Source of the DNA: Whitmania pigra
Lineage: Eukaryota > Annelida > Clitellata > Hirudinida > Haemopidae
Assembly (NCBI GenBank): GCA_021613335.1
Contig: JAJTWR010000266.1
Coordinates: forward strand, 2,097,001-2,161,000
Length of the DNA stretch: 64,000 nt
Direction: 5' to 3'
The notes beneath the pieces were generated by a model. That model was not told the origin of the DNA. It made no database searches and was given only the letters and a program-made list of their open reading frames with translations. Made by a program: the position numbers and the translations under genes. Shown one piece after another: positions 56,144 through 64,000 of this stretch (the first letter of the stretch is position 1; every line of letters starts with the position of its first letter).

Positions 56144-58033
56144 CAAGCTGTGCTGAGATCGATCGTTTTAGTTTTCATTTTAAATTCCATATTTTAAAGT
56201 TAGCAGATATTTTCGTCAATATATTTATTATATTGTCAATACGTTTGTTGTTACTGGTTATCGACTGTGTTAGTGACCATTTTAGTGACTGATGGAGGTG
56301 AAAGCGAAGACGACGACGACGACGATGATGATGATGATGATATTTTAGTCAATTAGTCATCACCTCCTTGTAAACAGCACGAGTTTCATAGAATTCCAGG
56401 TTTAATTTCTTTATTGTTTTCCAGATTTATTTTCAAAAAAAGGATCCTTTATAAAACAAAATTAGACTTTTGGATTTTCTGGTAGTTTTGTTCGTTGTCA
56501 AGAAACTTTTACCGAAAAAATCCGCAATTTTCAACAAACCAAAAAAACCCAAAAAACATGAAACCTGGGCCCCTTCAAAAGCACATTGTTTTCAAGTCGT
56601 TGTCCGATTTTTCATCCACGTGATCAAAAGCCGGCTCCTAATTGGCTGTTTGTCATTGACGTCAATGGCTGGAGGAGTTTCAATTGCTTCTCGATGGAGG
56701 TAAGGACGACTGTTTTTCGATCTATTGTTTTTGCTTTCCACTCCAGATGATTTCGTTTTTTTTCTTCCAAAAACTTTATTTTTAAACTCTGCAAAATCTG
56801 GTATCGGTACTCCCGAGCCTCGCCGAGAATCTCTAATGGAAAGATGGATGAATGGATGGTTTTGTAAATGAGACTGGTGATTGACGAAGCAACCCTCTCA
56901 TTCCCATGGATCAAACAAGACAGCTACGTTGAAAACAGGTTCAAGAGAAGTTGTTTATGGACCGAATATTGCTGCTTTTCACTGCAAATCAGCCTTTGGT
57001 AGATCTCAAGCATTTGAGAACTGAGAAGCTTCCTTTGTTATTTCAATGCTTCTTCCTGTGTTCATGGTTGAGATAAAATTGATAAAAGCTGTTTAAAAAA
57101 TCACAATATTAATATTAATAATGATGATGATGATAACGATAACAATAAATTTTTACAAATATAATTAGCATAATCACTGGATAACGATTTTGTTTTCAAA
57201 TATTTCAAAAGACACACACGCAAATCTTTCAATCCACTTTCATCAATTTCACCAATCATCATCAATTATTCAAGAACCGAAGAAGAATATGGATACACGC
57301 TGTAGAAATGTAAACAAAAAGACTTGTGCACCTTCTAAGAAAAGAACAATAACCAATCACTCGAGCAACACACATTGGAAAACCCTCTCCATTGACGCTT
57401 CAATCCTCCTTCCAAAAGAGACCCGAGTCAGTCAGTCAGTTGCTCTCAAAAGAGCAGTCAGGAGTCTTAAAAACACATTGTAGCAGCCTCGTTCCTGCCA
57501 AAAGCGTAGAGCAAAGCGTGGAGCAGAAAATTGTATTTCCGAGCGGCGAGATGCTGAAAAGGAAAGTGGAGAAGGGGCCTTGTTTTGGATGCTCCTCCGA
57601 CTATTAAGAGGTAGGGACAAGCTGGTAGCGAGTCCAGAGCAACAGCTTGGGTATCACAGTCGAGTTAACTTTGAAATTTTCAGTCTTCGTCAGAATTGAA
57701 TGGAAGGCTGAACAAGTCGAGATAAGGTTCGGATGGATGGATTTCTAAATTGTCAATTTAGGAATATTATTTCTAAATTGATTTGCAATTAAAAAAAAAT
57801 ATAATAAAACTGTCGTTCTAAATACTGAGCGTGCAATGCGATTATTTTCAATAGAGTTTTATTGATTATAAAATACAAAACTGAAACTGTTAAATTACCA
57901 TATTAATGCTAGTAGCACAAGATACAATAACGAGTTGAGATGGTTTAAAATACTTTTTAAAATATTAAAATATTAAAATATTCAAATATTCAAATAATCA
58001 GCCGAAAACTGACCAACCGCGTTCGTGGAAAGA
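56144..58033. other. Intergenic between T-box gene and SERCA
   Basis: T-box 3' UTR, a short (GAC/GAT)n run at 56307-56340, then AT-rich sequence and the SERCA 5' UTR and promoter. Open frames (56470, 57190, 57392) have no domain or splice support. Confidence 0.5.

Positions 58034-64000
<5,967 letters not shown>

Overview
This is a stretch of nuclear genome from an invertebrate animal. Genes are split into many short exons with GT-AG introns, intergenic DNA is AT-rich and full of microsatellites, and every recognisable gene is metazoan (POLE2, TSNAX, CARHSP1/CSDC2-type cold-shock protein, LAPTM4, CLCN7, BIRC5/survivin, a T-box factor, SERCA). The T-box domain reads closest to the Tbx6-like group, which together with the compact intron-rich layout makes a tunicate plausible. 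That is a guess; nothing in the window fixes the phylum. All exon models below were joined by hand from splice sites and reading-frame phase.

Layout. 0.3-7.9 kb: two head-to-head, complete, strongly diverged paralogues (541 aa on the minus strand, 506 aa on the plus strand) with leucine-rich repeats followed by helical repeats, resembling the ZER1/ZYG11 layout. Their shared spacer carries a decayed copy of the last exon of POLE2. 7.9-10.1 kb: no gene, but a MITE-like element with an interstitial telomere motif; a second MITE-like element sits in an intron of the plus-strand paralogue. 10.1-10.9 kb: a five-exon gene for an unrecognised 172-aa protein. 12.7-16.8 kb: complete POLE2 in 15 exons, including an AT-AC (U12-type) intron. 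17.2-18.3 kb: TSNAX, divergent from POLE2 across a 322-bp spacer. 19.2-19.7 kb: a cold-shock-domain protein. 20.7-23.8 kb: a LAPTM4 lysosomal membrane protein. 25.3-32.3 kb: CLCN7 in 23 exons. 32.6-33.2 kb: survivin, convergent with CLCN7. 33.8-44.2 kb: a tandem array, all on the minus strand, of three intact three-exon FkbM-domain (Star-like) membrane-anchored proteins plus one decayed copy. 44.2-50.3 kb: long gene-poor region with large microsatellites. 50.3-56.1 kb: T-box transcription factor in 6 exons. 58.0 kb to the edge: the 5' half of a SERCA-type calcium pump, with very long TAA/TTA arrays in its introns.

The genes do not form one pathway. Local themes are DNA replication and RNA processing housekeeping (POLE2/TSNAX sharing a promoter region), lysosomal membrane function (LAPTM4 next to CLCN7, both with sorting or ubiquitin-ligase docking motifs), and two lineage-expanded families (the LRR pair and the FkbM array) where the more unusual biology lies.
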